From Biscogniauxia marginata (lineage: Eukaryota; Ascomycota; Sordariomycetes; Xylariales; Xylariaceae): a stretch of 47,049 bases of DNA. Location: contig MU404230.1 of the NCBI GenBank assembly GCA_022695795.1, positions 1-47,049 of the forward strand, in the 5' to 3' direction. The notes beneath the pieces were generated by a model. That model was not told the origin of the DNA. It did not search any database and was given only the letters and a program-made list of their open reading frames with translations. Below are positions 10,569 to 20,904 of this stretch, piece by piece (the first letter of the stretch is position 1; the number at the start of each line of letters is the position of its first letter). A program made the translations under genes and the position numbers.

Positions 10569-12539
10569 CTATGTCATGCTTTAAGTTAGCTCAAACTCTA
10601 ATAAGACAGTCTAGCTTAAAATAGCAAAGACTCGAATATTATTGCCGGTTACCGAACATCGAGCAGGTACCTCGTAGTGGTTTGTACCTCCTACTTGCGT
10701 AGAGTAGGTACCTATGTATGTAATCTGTGAGCACATAATCCCATTGCCTGAATCGTACCTAGGTTGTAGTGTAAATACATCTATCTATACACTAGAGATA
10801 CTAGGTACCTAGGTAGGGTGTCGATCAACCGCCTCCTTTTCGGTATTTCTATCTCTTGGCTGCCTGATGGAGCTCGCGACTCCAGTTATGGCGTAGAAGT
10901 AATGATGCCAGCACTTACAGTAAATACGGTACCAGGGTATTCGATCTGGTATCACGTGCCATGCTCGTTTCAACTAGATTGACGTGGCTTGCAATGGTAC
11001 CTACATATGAGCCGTAGCAGTGCAAGACACATGACTGGCCGAAAGAAAAAGAAAGAACGAAGCGAAAGGAAAATAAAAGACAGGAGTAACCCTGTATCTG
11101 AAAACGCCGAGGGGGATTAGGTCAAATAATGGAGAGAGATATTCCTCTCGCCTGCCTCTTTCGCATTGCTCTCTCACTCTTTAATTTTAATAGATAATTC
11201 TCATTGGGTCTTGGCGGATTCCCCTATGTGACCGCCAAGTCTCAGCTTTCGCACGTACCCCTTTAAGGCTTGCCTACCGAGGCGCCACCAATCCCGATCC
11301 GCAGACAATCTTTTAAACAAGTCCCCAATATCACGCCTTATTTGTATAATAAGCATGGAAACATTGACCGAGGTCAGCTCCAGCACCACATGTGAGTAAA
11401 CAAAACAAACAAAATTAGTATGGGCAACCTGCCAGTGAGCTATACCTATATGTAGCATGTAAGTGTGAGATCGATTTCCGATCTATCTACACGCCTTCGA
11501 TGGGTTTAGCTAGACTTTCTATCGGGTATCCACCCCGTAAGAGACGGTGAAGGGTGCGGTGAGAGACGGGGCCGGAGACAGGGCAGGGGAAAGCAGGTGT
11601 ATCCGTGAATTATTAAAGGGGATGGTTGTTGTTGTCTTTTGTCTTTCCTAGTCACTAACGTAGAGTAAGGCCCCTACACTAACGCGATATATACGAGGAA
11701 TAGCGACACCCGTGTATAGGCCAAATTCTTCTAGTTCCAGAACGCCTTGACGCCGGCTTCTGGTACCTACCAGAACCTCGGTGATTTGAACTAGACGACA
11801 AGGTTAGGTAGTTTTCATCTTCCCTCAATCCTACCGGGGACCCCCTGCAGATGTTCCCAGCAATCTGGCTTGGCGTGCTGGGAAGATTCTGTCTTAATTG
11901 TTGCGGATCATGTAAGGTACGCGATCGCGGCTTTGGCGGTTCGCCCGCACAATAGCGTTAACACACACGTACGCGAACGATGGTACGCTAGGTTAGTACT
12001 CTGGAGCCCAGAGATTTGGGTCTCACGGGATAAGCAAGCACACGGGCTACCTGCAGGGGCAATAATAGTGTATTACATGGAGAGCACAAGTGGCACAAAT
12101 GAGATCTCTCTAGATTGTATAAGCAGACACAAAAGGGTAAATGGCGCGACAATCGAAGACCCACCGCGGACCAATCAGGGGCTCTAGCAGTCGCTATAGG
12201 GAACCCGGCCCGTCTGCGTGCTGATGGTTCGGGATAGTCGATTGAAAGTCATGCCCAAAAAGAGACAATGGACATGCGCAGGCCTGCTATTGGCTGGCGA
12301 TTCGTATTCTATGGCCTTTTAGCAACTCCTTTCGTATTTCTATGGCTCTGGTAATTTCGACCACCTGAACCCCCCGGCCCAGCTTTTAGGGCTATTCCCA
12401 CCCCAGGGTTACATGGGGTGTTGTTGTGTTTTCCATGTCGCCTTGCGTGCTCAGCACAGTTGTGTAGGAAGGCGGTGTTAGCACAACCTGGTCGAGTCAG
12501 AAATATAAAAATGTGCTGTTCCTGCAGCCTATGCCGCCC

Positions 12540-12714
12540 TCTTCTTCTTCACCTTCACCCTTACCAACCACCACCCATAATAATAATAATACCACCAGTC
12601 ACTCGTTTTTCATAACAACAGTCGAGCGTTTTCCCGCTACGCCAACGCCTTATATACAACAAGAGAAGAAACTTGTACATACAAGCTTTATACTTAATAC
12701 CACCAAAAGTCAAA
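12540..12714 (+). promoter_or_regulatory. Core promoter and leader of the repeat cell-wall protein gene
   Basis: A pyrimidine-rich tract (about 12538-12570, CTTCTTCTTCACC type) is followed by an AAT repeat, a TATA-like TTATATACAA at about 12649-12658, and the leader ending CAAAATGA, which fits a good fungal start context. CT tracts of this kind are common upstream of highly expressed fungal genes. Confidence 0.45.
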
Positions 12715-13386
12715 ATGAAGGTCACTGTTCAGTTCGCCGCCCTCGCCCTCGCCGGCCTGGCCACCGCCACCTACCCGGTTGCCCCTGAGGAGCCTAGCTA
12801 CCCTACCGGTGGTTATCCTACTGGCGGCTACCCAACCACTTCCGAGGTTGAGGTTCCCTCCTACCCGGCTACCACCGCCTCCACCAGCAGTACTGCGGAT
12901 GTGCCCTCTTACCCGCCATCCACCCCTACTGAGAGCAGCACCTACGAAGTCCCCTCGTACCCGGCCTCTTCAGCCTCGACCAGCAGCACCTACGAGGTTC
13001 CTTCGTACCCGGCTTCCACTCCCGTGACTAGCAGCACCTACGTGGTCCCCTCTTACCCAGCTTCTTCGGCGTCCACCAGCACTACTGTCGGCGTGCCCTC
13101 GTACCCGCCTTCGGCTCCTTCGGTTCCTCCTTCTTACCCCACCACCACCCTGAAGACCAGCGTCCCGCCTGCTCCTACCTACCCGGTTGGTAGCGTTCCC
13201 CCTGTCAGCCCTCCCGTTGGCACTGGTTACAGCTCTGGCTACCTTCCACCCACGCCCTCTACCTCCGTCCCCGGCTACCCCACCACCACTTCTCCCCCCA
13301 TCGCTACCGGTGCTGCCGGTCGTGTTGAGCGCGGTGTTGAGATGGCTGCCGCTGCCGCCGGTGTCCTTGCTATTGCTCTGATGTAA
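12715..13386 (+). CDS. Secreted repeat protein, probably GPI-anchored cell-wall protein
   Basis: Encodes 223 residues in one exon. Residues 1-18 form a signal peptide (MKVTVQFAALALAGLATA), likely cleaved before TYPVAP. The mature part is nearly all Pro, Ser, Thr, Tyr and Val. Residues 47-126 contain five tandem 16-residue repeats that each start VPSYP and mostly end SST(Y/A)(E/D), as in VPSYPASSASTSSTYE, and a partial sixth follows. Further YPT and PPS motifs continue to about residue 200. The C-terminus has a small-residue region (TGAAGRVERG) and a hydrophobic tail EMAAAAAGVLAIALM with no charged end, the layout of a GPI-anchor signal. Heavy O-mannosylation and a place in the wall or at the membrane are expected. 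No catalytic domain is present. The family is not recognised. Codons are strongly GC-ending (CTC, GCC, ACC), suggesting high expression. Confidence 0.85.
   Translation: MKVTVQFAALALAGLATATYPVAPEEPSYPTGGYPTGGYPTTSEVEVPSYPATTASTSSTADVPSYPPSTPTESSTYEVPSYPASSASTSSTYEVPSYPASTPVTSSTYVVPSYPASSASTSTTVGVPSYPPSAPSVPPSYPTTTLKTSVPPAPTYPVGSVPPVSPPVGTGYSSGYLPPTPSTSVPGYPTTTSPPIATGAAGRVERGVEMAAAAAGVLAIALM
12853..13092 (+). repeat. Five 48-bp in-frame coding repeats
   Basis: These encode the five 16-residue VPSYP repeats of the protein at 12715-13386. The DNA copies differ at many third positions and in the central residues, so they are an older duplication under protein-level constraint rather than a fresh tandem expansion. 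Copy number could still vary between strains. Confidence 0.8.
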
Positions 13387-15590
13387 GGTGTTTGAGGTTC
13401 ATGAGTGGGAAAGGTGTGATAGGATGGGAAATGGTGGGGGATGAGGATGAGGTCGATATGGTTTAGGTTGGAAGGGAATGACTGCATGTGAGATGGGTTG
13501 GTTGATTGGAAGGAAGGTGTAGTTCTATTTCTCTGCACATGACAACGAATTTAGAGAAAGCATTATATTACGCGTTTGCATTGAGTTTGAATTGTTGTGA
13601 TTGTGACTACGGTTTTAGGTATGCCTTACCTAGGTACATAGCTTGAATGTGTATTATGCCCGCGGTTTAGTGTTTGTGGTTAAGGTCTTCGTGTTGATAG
13701 TTCGTAGTTCATTTCCAACATTGTCCGTACCACCACATTATTTTGACCTCTGCCTTGACTAATCAATATCACGATGACGAGGTGTATAGTTCTTATGGGA
13801 AACTGTCTATTTAACGAATCTAAAGGATTGTTTCCAAGGTCGTGCTCACGTGCCGTATCAATTTGTTTACCTTCATGTCCGCTCTTGTTGCCCCTGATGA
13901 GAAACGTCACCGGTATGAGCGCTAATCGATGATCCTGATTCTAAACATGGGTACGGGAGGCGAACAAATCTTGAACAAAGTTTGCTGTTTCTGGTAGTTC
14001 TATCGACCCCATGTGATTTTCGCGCTCGACGTACATGTAATTTTTATGGAGATGATCACCCTAGACCGGCGGATATTAAATGTAGCACGTCGATCAGCCA
14101 TAGTTTGCCATTTCTCGTCGGCTTCGGTCAGTATAATTTTAGAATCCGGTGGGACAGCTTCCTGCTTGTTGCGTTCCTTGGTCTTACATTGCACTGCACA
14201 TCGTGGCCCGGGTTCCTGGATCTCGGATCTTGGGTCGATTGGTTGCATAAGCACAAATTCCAACGAAGCCCGTCGTGAACCGCCCTCATGGAACATCTAG
14301 TTTGTATGCGCCTAGAATAGATAATACCTATATAACTCTCTCAGGTGACACTCTACAATTCGGTCTTAGAACATCTAATAATAGTTCAATAAGGATTACG
14401 TCGATGTGTATATATCCTTCCAACCGAGAATCCATAAGCTTGACTTTTTTGTTCTTACCTACACCCCCCAGGTATTTTCAATCCGAATTCAAATCTAGAG
14501 ATGCATCTCACCCAGATAACATTTCTGAAAACTCGGATATCTGAACCTCTAGGCCCACTTGAATGAGTCTAAACAGGACATGATGTTCCTATGTAGTTCT
14601 CGTTTACTTGCTTCAAATACATTACATCTTTGCCCCGGCGTCGATCTAATTAATTTTCGCGTACGAAAGTAATATAATGAAATAAAGAGCAGAGGTATTT
14701 TCTATGTCAGCTTTTCTAACTATGCCAGCTCTAACCCATTTAGCCATGGGGTCTGTATTGGTAGTATGAGTGGTCTGCTATTCAATCGTACCACTTACAG
14801 GGCTTTCCGGAAACCATGGGAATCGAATTACTAGGTGTAGAAAATACTAATTTATTTCCATGTCTCAAATAGCAGATAGATTGAACCACCACCCTTCCTC
14901 GGCTTCTTGGTTCACCGTTATACTTTCCTTCTGCTACATTGCACTATCACTGACATTACACGAAACGAGACCAAGGCCACGCACGAGGTCAGTGTGCAGC
15001 TACATCTTCTAGTAGATGCCTTCTGCAGCCTGAAGCCGGATATCCCCAAGTTGGGCTTGATTCGTTGTGCCTTCGTGTCTCCGCGCGTACCAGGAGTGTA
15101 TTGTAAATGGAGAGTTCACTAAGTCGGACGACTTTTGCCCATGGAGAGCTGCCTGAGATGTAGCGCTACGTGCCTTCATTGTGACAATAGCGGCTAAACG
15201 AGTCCCAGCTACCTATAGACGAGTATCTGAATATCTTGAGCAGTCTGAAGGGTTGTAGGCTGATATGTGATACCTTCCTGACCTTTGCCTATAAGCTTGC
15301 CTTAACGCATGTATTTAGGTCCTTAAAAATATTGACGGTAAGCTTGTTAGCATAACACAAGTCCGAAGGGATCTACTCCAGCACACCATCCTGTAATACT
15401 AACCCTAGCAGATATACGCCTCCTTCTAGGACGTGTGCTACTGTATTCAAATATAGCTAGCATAAATAGCCCTGCCACAAGTTGTCACCTAGACGGCCAC
15501 CTTTCCTTGCATTTATCATCCGTGCGCAAGCTACTGTTAATGGCTACGTAGGTGCACCACTCGTTCCCCTAACAACGCTAGTAATTTAGC
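13387..15590. other. 2.2 kb spacer without a convincing gene
   Basis: The first ~250 bp is a purine-rich 3' flank (GGATGGGAAATGGTGGGGG type) of the repeat-protein gene. Beyond it, open stretches at 13982-14544 on both strands and at 14907-15122 lack credible starts or motifs. Base composition drifts towards A/T before the sharp change at about 15590. It may hold relics, but nothing can be named. Confidence 0.35.
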
Positions 15591-16839
15591 CTAAAAAGAT
15601 AAAACACTAAAAAGAGCGGTTTAAATAAAAATTATTATTTATAATATTATTACGCTTAATCGTGACATTTAAATATCTTTATATAATAAAATATTAAACT
15701 ATTTTTAAAGTTAATTATAATTAAAAAAAAACTTTAAACTAGTTTTTAATATAAAGTTTTTATTATAAAATATATTTAATTAATAAATATGTCGCATAAA
15801 AGTGACGTCGTTTAATTATCAAGTTTATAATATACTTTTCAACTTTTAGTTAATTAAGGTTAAAAGTTATTTATACGTAGGCTTTTCATTATATATACCC
15901 GTTAAATAGTTATTAAGTAACCTTTATTTAATCTTTAAATAAATTCTATTTTATCTTACTTTTTACCGGGATTAAACTTTAACCTTTTATTATAAAAACC
16001 AAACTAGTTTCGTATAAAACGGGAATAGTGTTTTATATATATATAAAACGTGTTTAACACATGCTATTAAATTATTAAGTTAATATAGTCGACTTTACCG
16101 CTTAAAACACTAAGCTTATAATTATCGCGTAAAAACGACGCCGCTTAATTACTAGGTTACAATTAAGCTTATATAGTTTACGATAAAATAATATATTAAT
16201 TTTAAATAAAAAAACTAATTTTTAAAAAACGTTATTATTAAATTAATAATAAATTTCAACAATTTTATTTATTTTTTAAAAGAAGATTATTTATTTATTT
16301 ATTATAAAGTCGTTAAAATATATATAAAAACCTTTAATTAATATTTTAATACTTTTATTTATATTTAATTAAATAATTAATTATTACGTCGTTTTACTTA
16401 ATTAATATTTAAGTTAAACCCGATATTACTAGTTATAAGATTTAAAGTTTTATTACTTTATATATTAAAATAACTATAAAATTTAATTAAATAAATCTAT
16501 TTAAAGTTTAAAGCCTTTTAAAATAAATACTTTTAATATTATTTAAGTGTTTATAACGTTTATTAAACTTTTAATCATATAAATAAATATTTGCATTTTT
16601 AATTCGCTTTTAACTTAATTAATTAATTAATTTTTATATAAAATACGAAGTTATAAATAATATTCTTAACTTAAAATTAATGTTTATAATTATTAATATT
16701 AAAACAATAATTTAATAAAAATATATTAACGTTTTTAATAACTTTTAAATAAATAAAATATTTATAATTTAAGGAAATACCTTTAAATACTTTTTTTATT
16801 TAAACCCCTTTAATTAATACTTTATTATATTATTTTATA

Positions 16840-16949
16840 AATATTATAAACAATATAAATATTATAAACAATATAAATATTATAAACAATATAAATATTA
16901 TAAACAATATAAATATTATAAACAATATAAATATTATAAACAATATAAA
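16840..16949 (+). repeat. 18-bp tandem repeat running into the gap
   Basis: About six copies of the 18-mer AATATTATAAACAATATA, essentially identical to each other. The run of Ns starts directly at the end of the last visible copy, and the sequence after the gap resumes with TAAATATTATAA, related to the same unit. The gap is therefore probably inside this array. Confidence 0.9.
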
Positions 16950-17045
16950 NNNNNNNNNNNNNNNNNNNNNNNNNNNNNNNNNNNNNNNNNNNNNNNNNNN
17001 NNNNNNNNNNNNNNNNNNNNNNNNNNNNNNNNNNNNNNNNNNNNN
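16950..17045. other. Assembly gap (96 Ns)
   Basis: An undetermined run of 96 bases. It interrupts the tandem array, so the true length here is uncertain. Confidence 0.99.
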
Positions 17046-17506
17046 TAAATATTATAACTTAAAAGTACATTATATTTATATTTCTTTTAAAAATTTAAAA
17101 CATTTAATATATTATTTAAAAAGTTTAATATTATTAAAAAAAACTAGTTTAAACCTTTAAAACTTGATAAAAAAACTTAATAATAATAAATAATATAATT
17201 TAACTAATTAATTTAAACCCTTTTAAAATTTTAAAATTTTAATATAATTATAAAAGTATTTATTTATTATTTAAAATTAAAAAAAAAGAGTAATATTATA
17301 TATAATAAAACTAAAAATAATAACTTTTATAAAGTTATTAAAAAGTTAAAAAAAGGTAAAAAGGTTAAAAAGGTTTTTATTTATTAATTATTAATTATAA
17401 AATATTATATTTATAAATAATATATTTAAAAGCTTAAAATGACATTTATTAAGGCTTATAAAAACTAATTAAAAAAAGAAAACTCTTTATTTTTTAATAA
17501 TAAAAC

Positions 17507-19238
17507 TAACGTGTCTTATAAGAGAGTAGGCTATATAAACGAGTAAACTAGTTTTTATAACTTTCGTAGTTTTAATTATTAAAAAACATTTACGCGGTAT
17601 TAAAATTAATTAATAATTATTATTATTCGAATTGTCTTTTTTAGTTTTACGTTTTAAAAACCGAATACTTTTTTTATATTAAGTATTTAATTTTTTAACA
17701 CGTAATTTAAATCGATTAATTTATTACATTTTTTAAGTTAAGGCCCTTTAAAAATAAAAAATAAAAATAAAAATAATTAAAAATAATTAAATTTTTATTT
17801 ATTATATAAATATATATATTATAATTAATTTAATTATATATATTATATCGTTTTCGTTTAATTATTTTTTTCGAGATTTATTATTCTTTTTTTATATTAA
17901 ATATTTTTTAAAAACGAGTAATTTTATTTTATAATAAAGCCATTTTATATATTAATTATAAATATTTATAATATTTATAATAAAAATATTATAAGTATTT
18001 TAATTTTTTAAAATACTTAATTTATATTAAAGTCGAAAAAAGGTATATACGCTTTTTATATAAAAAGTAATATAATAATAACTTTTTTAAAATTAAAAAA
18101 TTTAATTTAATTACGCGAAATTTAATTTATATATTTAAAATAATTATTATAATAATAAATTTTTTATAACGTAATAATAATAACATTTTATTAAATCTTT
18201 TAAATAATTATTATATATTTTTAAAAAATATTAAAAAGTTATAATTTATATAACGAATAACTAAATATATAAAATAATAATTTTCGTAATTATTTAAAAT
18301 TAATAAACATTTAAAACCTCGTATTTAATTTTTAATATAAAAATTAAAATATTTTATAAATTTTATATTAAGCTTATTTATTATTTAATTATTATTTAAT
18401 TTTTTAATTAATATAATAAATAATAATATAATAAAATTATATATATTTAAATTTCATACTTCGTAACTGCTTTATGTATTAATTTAAACTATTTTTAGTA
18501 TATATTTAAAATTTTATATAAAGTTTTTTTAATTAATTAATTATTTATTTAAACGTATTTATAATAATTTTTATCGCTATATGAAATTAAAGGTTTAAAT
18601 TTTTTTAACGTGTCTCGCGTCGCGTTTACGTAATAAAAAGTTTATTATCGTAATAACATAATTTAAATAAGAAAAAAAAAATCTAATTATTTAAATTAAT
18701 AATACGTTAAACGATTATTATCTCTTTATAAAACGTAAGTTTTTAAGTATTTAATTTTATAATTAATTATATAAATATATTATTATTTCGTTTTTATAAT
18801 ATTATACGAAAAATATTATAAAATATTATTAATTTATAATAACTTATTTTCGAATAATACCGTTTATATTTAATTATATAAGTTATTCGAGTTTTTATTA
18901 ATATTATTAATTTTTAAAATAAATAAATTTAACTTTTTTAATTTTTTTTAATTTTTTTAAAAAATATATATAAATATAGTTTTATATGTTTTAATAATAA
19001 TAATAAATATATTATTTATAAATTAATCGATTTAAATTACGCGTTAAAAAACTAAATACTTAATATAAAAAGGTATTTAGTTTTTAAAGCGTAAAACTAA
19101 AAAAAACTAATTCAAATAATAATAATAATTATTAATTAATTTTAATGTCACGTAAATATTTTTTAATAATTAAAATTACGAAAATTATAAAAACTAATTT
19201 ACTCGTTTATATAGCTTACTCGCTTATAAGACACGTTA
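17507..19238. mobile_element. Family A transposon, complete copy (A1), decayed
   Basis: About 1730 bp including TA at each end. The left end TAACGTGTCTTATAAGAGAG and right end CTCGCTTATAAGACACGTTA are inverted copies, and the inverted similarity runs inward for more than 200 bp, including the AAAAACTAAATAC ... GTATTTAGTTTTT hairpin (19046-19085, and its mirror at about 17656-17696). The interior shows many short matches to the interior of A2 (23601-25630) and no usable reading frame. The TA flanks and size fit a Tc1/mariner-type DNA transposon; the superfamily is inferred because no transposase survives. Confidence 0.75.
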
Positions 19239-19569
19239 ACGTTATTTATAAATAATAATATAATTAATTTAAGTTTTAAGTAATATTTTTAATTATTAAA
19301 TTAAGTTAATTAATAATAATAAAACTTAAAAAATTATAATTATAATTTTACATGTTTTAAAAATAATATAAATCACGCTTTAAAAAATTAAATATTTAAT
19401 ATAAAAAAAGTATTTAGTTTTTAAAGTATAAAATTAAATAAAACGGTTTAAATAATAGTAATTATTAATTAATTTTAATATGGCGTAAATAATTTTTAAT
19501 AATTAAAAGTGTAATAACTATGAAATTTCGTTTATAAGCTTATTTCGTTTACTCGCTTATATGGTACGT

Positions 19570-19571
<2 letters not shown>
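19239..19571. mobile_element. Family A transposon, end fragment (A6)
   Basis: Directly abuts the right end of A1. It reads ACGTTATTTATAAATAATAA, which matches the interior of A2 at about 25320, and continues to the outer end ...CTCGCTTATATGGTACGTTA at 19571. It therefore looks as if A1 inserted into, or next to, an older family A copy. The left half of that older copy is not recognisable on the other side of A1. Confidence 0.65.
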
Positions 19572-19600
<29 letters not shown>

Positions 19601-19674
19601 AAAATATCGTCTTGTTAAACTAAAACAAATAGGAAAGTATGAACTATTAAATTTCTATTATAAAGGATCTCAAT

Positions 19675-19989
19675 GTGAATATGGGCCTAGCTTTTCCGAG
19701 CCTGAGCTCGAGACACCCTTTGCCGACAAGTGCCTTTGCAGAGGCTGCCCGGTCCAAACTCATGCAGCGATGCGCCGATGCATCCTTTGAGCCAGTTGTA
19801 GCCATCCTCTTCAGTATCATCGCATCCGATGTTCAGATGGTATGCTGTGGATACTATCCGATTGGTTCAAGTGAATAACCCGAAACCATTCTGGAAATGC
19901 TCCGGGTGCGGACATAGAGGGTTGGGGAAAAAAACCAACACCCGTTCGAACTACTTATATACGAACTTCGCCCAATACAACAAACGAAG
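19675..19989 (+). pseudogene. Short coding remnant next to the AT block
   Basis: An open stretch at 19675-19878 (first ATG 19681) reads SSRHPLPTSAFAEAARSKLM and SFEPVVAILFSIIASDVQ, which has convincing protein-like composition, but it begins within 10 bp of the AT-rich border and has no 5' part. The helical, Ala/Leu-rich look is like fungal transcription factor middle regions, but this is only an impression. It may belong with the cysteine-rich relic that follows. Confidence 0.3.
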
Positions 19990-20845
19990 ATCCCGTCTCA
20001 AAAACGTGTGACGGCTCGGGACAGATGGACCATGGAAGGTCAGTGAGTGCTTTCTTGGCCCTTGCTTCCGGAATTACTTGCGATCGGCATGGGAGTTGGT
20101 ACACCAGGGAGTTGAAGTGTAGCGACAATGAGTGTCCAAATATCCATCATCGCGGCTTCTATCGAAAGCATGGCAGAGCAAACGGGGATGAACCCTAGGA
20201 TATGTGCCACGAGTACGGTTGCTACAAGACTCAGCAATCACATTATGGTAGATACTGTCAGTCACCTGGCAAGGTTCACGGCGTTACGCTTCCATCGAGG
20301 AATTGCAGGAAGGAGGGTTGTCATGTGTGACCATCGCAATATGGTTATTGCATAAGCACTACAAGTGCAAGGTCATGAGTCGATCTATCTGACATGCAAA
20401 GAGGACCATCGCCACAAGAGAAGAGTGAATGGATGTAAAGGATACTGTATTCGCCATGGGAAGGCTCTTGGGTTTGTTACAAAGGGGGCGAGCAAGAAGC
20501 CGAGGAGCAGGGCATGTGAGGAGTGTCTCGATTGTTCCAAGTTTATCAATATCAGGATCAAAGTTGGTCAGGGAACTATGTTCAACTTGTTAGGGGCCGC
20601 GATGTTCTATTAGGATATCGGGAACGTGTGAAGAAGCAGTCGTGATACGCTAGATGTGCCAAAATATTCTCACAGTTTTCAGGAGGGGATACATTGCTCC
20701 AATGGCGAGAAACAAACTAGCAAAAATCCTCACGACGCATTCGCATTAAAGGTTAAATGCTCCAAAATAACTGAACCATGATAGACGAGAAAGGGGCACA
20801 TTCATTGAATGTAAGTGTGACACGCATCATGGAATGAAGGATTCT
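19990..20845 (+). pseudogene. Decayed gene for a cysteine-rich C-x4-C ... G-x-C-x2-H-G repeat protein
   Basis: One plus-strand frame (codons starting at positions divisible by 3) from about 20004 to 20378 reads through a series of similar units: SGITCDRHG; CSDNECPNIHHRGFYRKHG; CHEYGCYKTQQSHYGRYCQS; CRKEGCHV, stop, PSQYGYCIS. The series then moves to another frame at 20365-20613 with CKEDHRHKRRVNGCKGYCIRHG (split in writing: CKEDHRHKRRVNG then CKGYCIRHG) and CEECLDCSKF. Near 20748-20830 it returns with KCSKITEP and ECKCDTHHG. The pattern is Cys-x4-Cys, a 6-12 residue spacer, Gly, then Cys-x2-His-Gly, repeated about seven times, a plausible zinc-binding array. In-frame TAG and TGA stops and at least two frame changes show it is broken. 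The unit resembles short Cys/His repeats of some oomycete proteins annotated as WRKY19-like; that link is by memory of pattern only. Confidence 0.5.
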
Positions 20846-20904
20846 TGGGATCTAATCGTCAGCTCTAGGGCTTACAAGAATACCAACACTGTCAGGGTAG
20901 CCTT

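Larger units (their letters stand above)
8947..12714. other. 3.8 kb spacer without a convincing gene
   Basis: No open reading frame here has an ATG start together with protein-like composition or a recognisable motif. Open stretches at 9465-9755 (-), 11201-11458 (-) and 11870-12187 (+) are the longest; the last two look mildly protein-like but lack a start and could be relics. A CGTT microsatellite lies at 10541-10568, a T/G-rich run at about 9669-9695, and GGTACCTAGGTAGG-type words near 10665-10820. I saw no tRNA-like fold or B-box (GGTTCRANTCC) by eye. Confidence 0.4.
15591..19665. repeat. AT-rich, RIP-like block with family A copies and an assembly gap
   Basis: About 4 kb of A/T-rich sequence. 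Positions 15590-16830 show no repeat boundaries I could place. An 18-bp tandem array with a run of Ns follows, then more unassigned sequence, then a complete family A element (17507-19238) and a second family A end (19239-19571). The block ends abruptly at about 19665. No gene is supported. Confidence 0.85.

Noticed and set aside
12475..12510. Possible tRNA-like stretch with GGTCGAGTC
   Set aside because: No acceptor stem or anticodon arm can be paired around it.
13982..14544. Overlapping frames on both strands of about 90-98 codons
   Set aside because: Both strands are open over the same bases and neither has a convincing start; no basis to choose one.
16840..16949. Regularly spaced short repeats, considered as a CRISPR array
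   Set aside because: The 18-mers are contiguous with no unique spacers, and the organism is eukaryotic.
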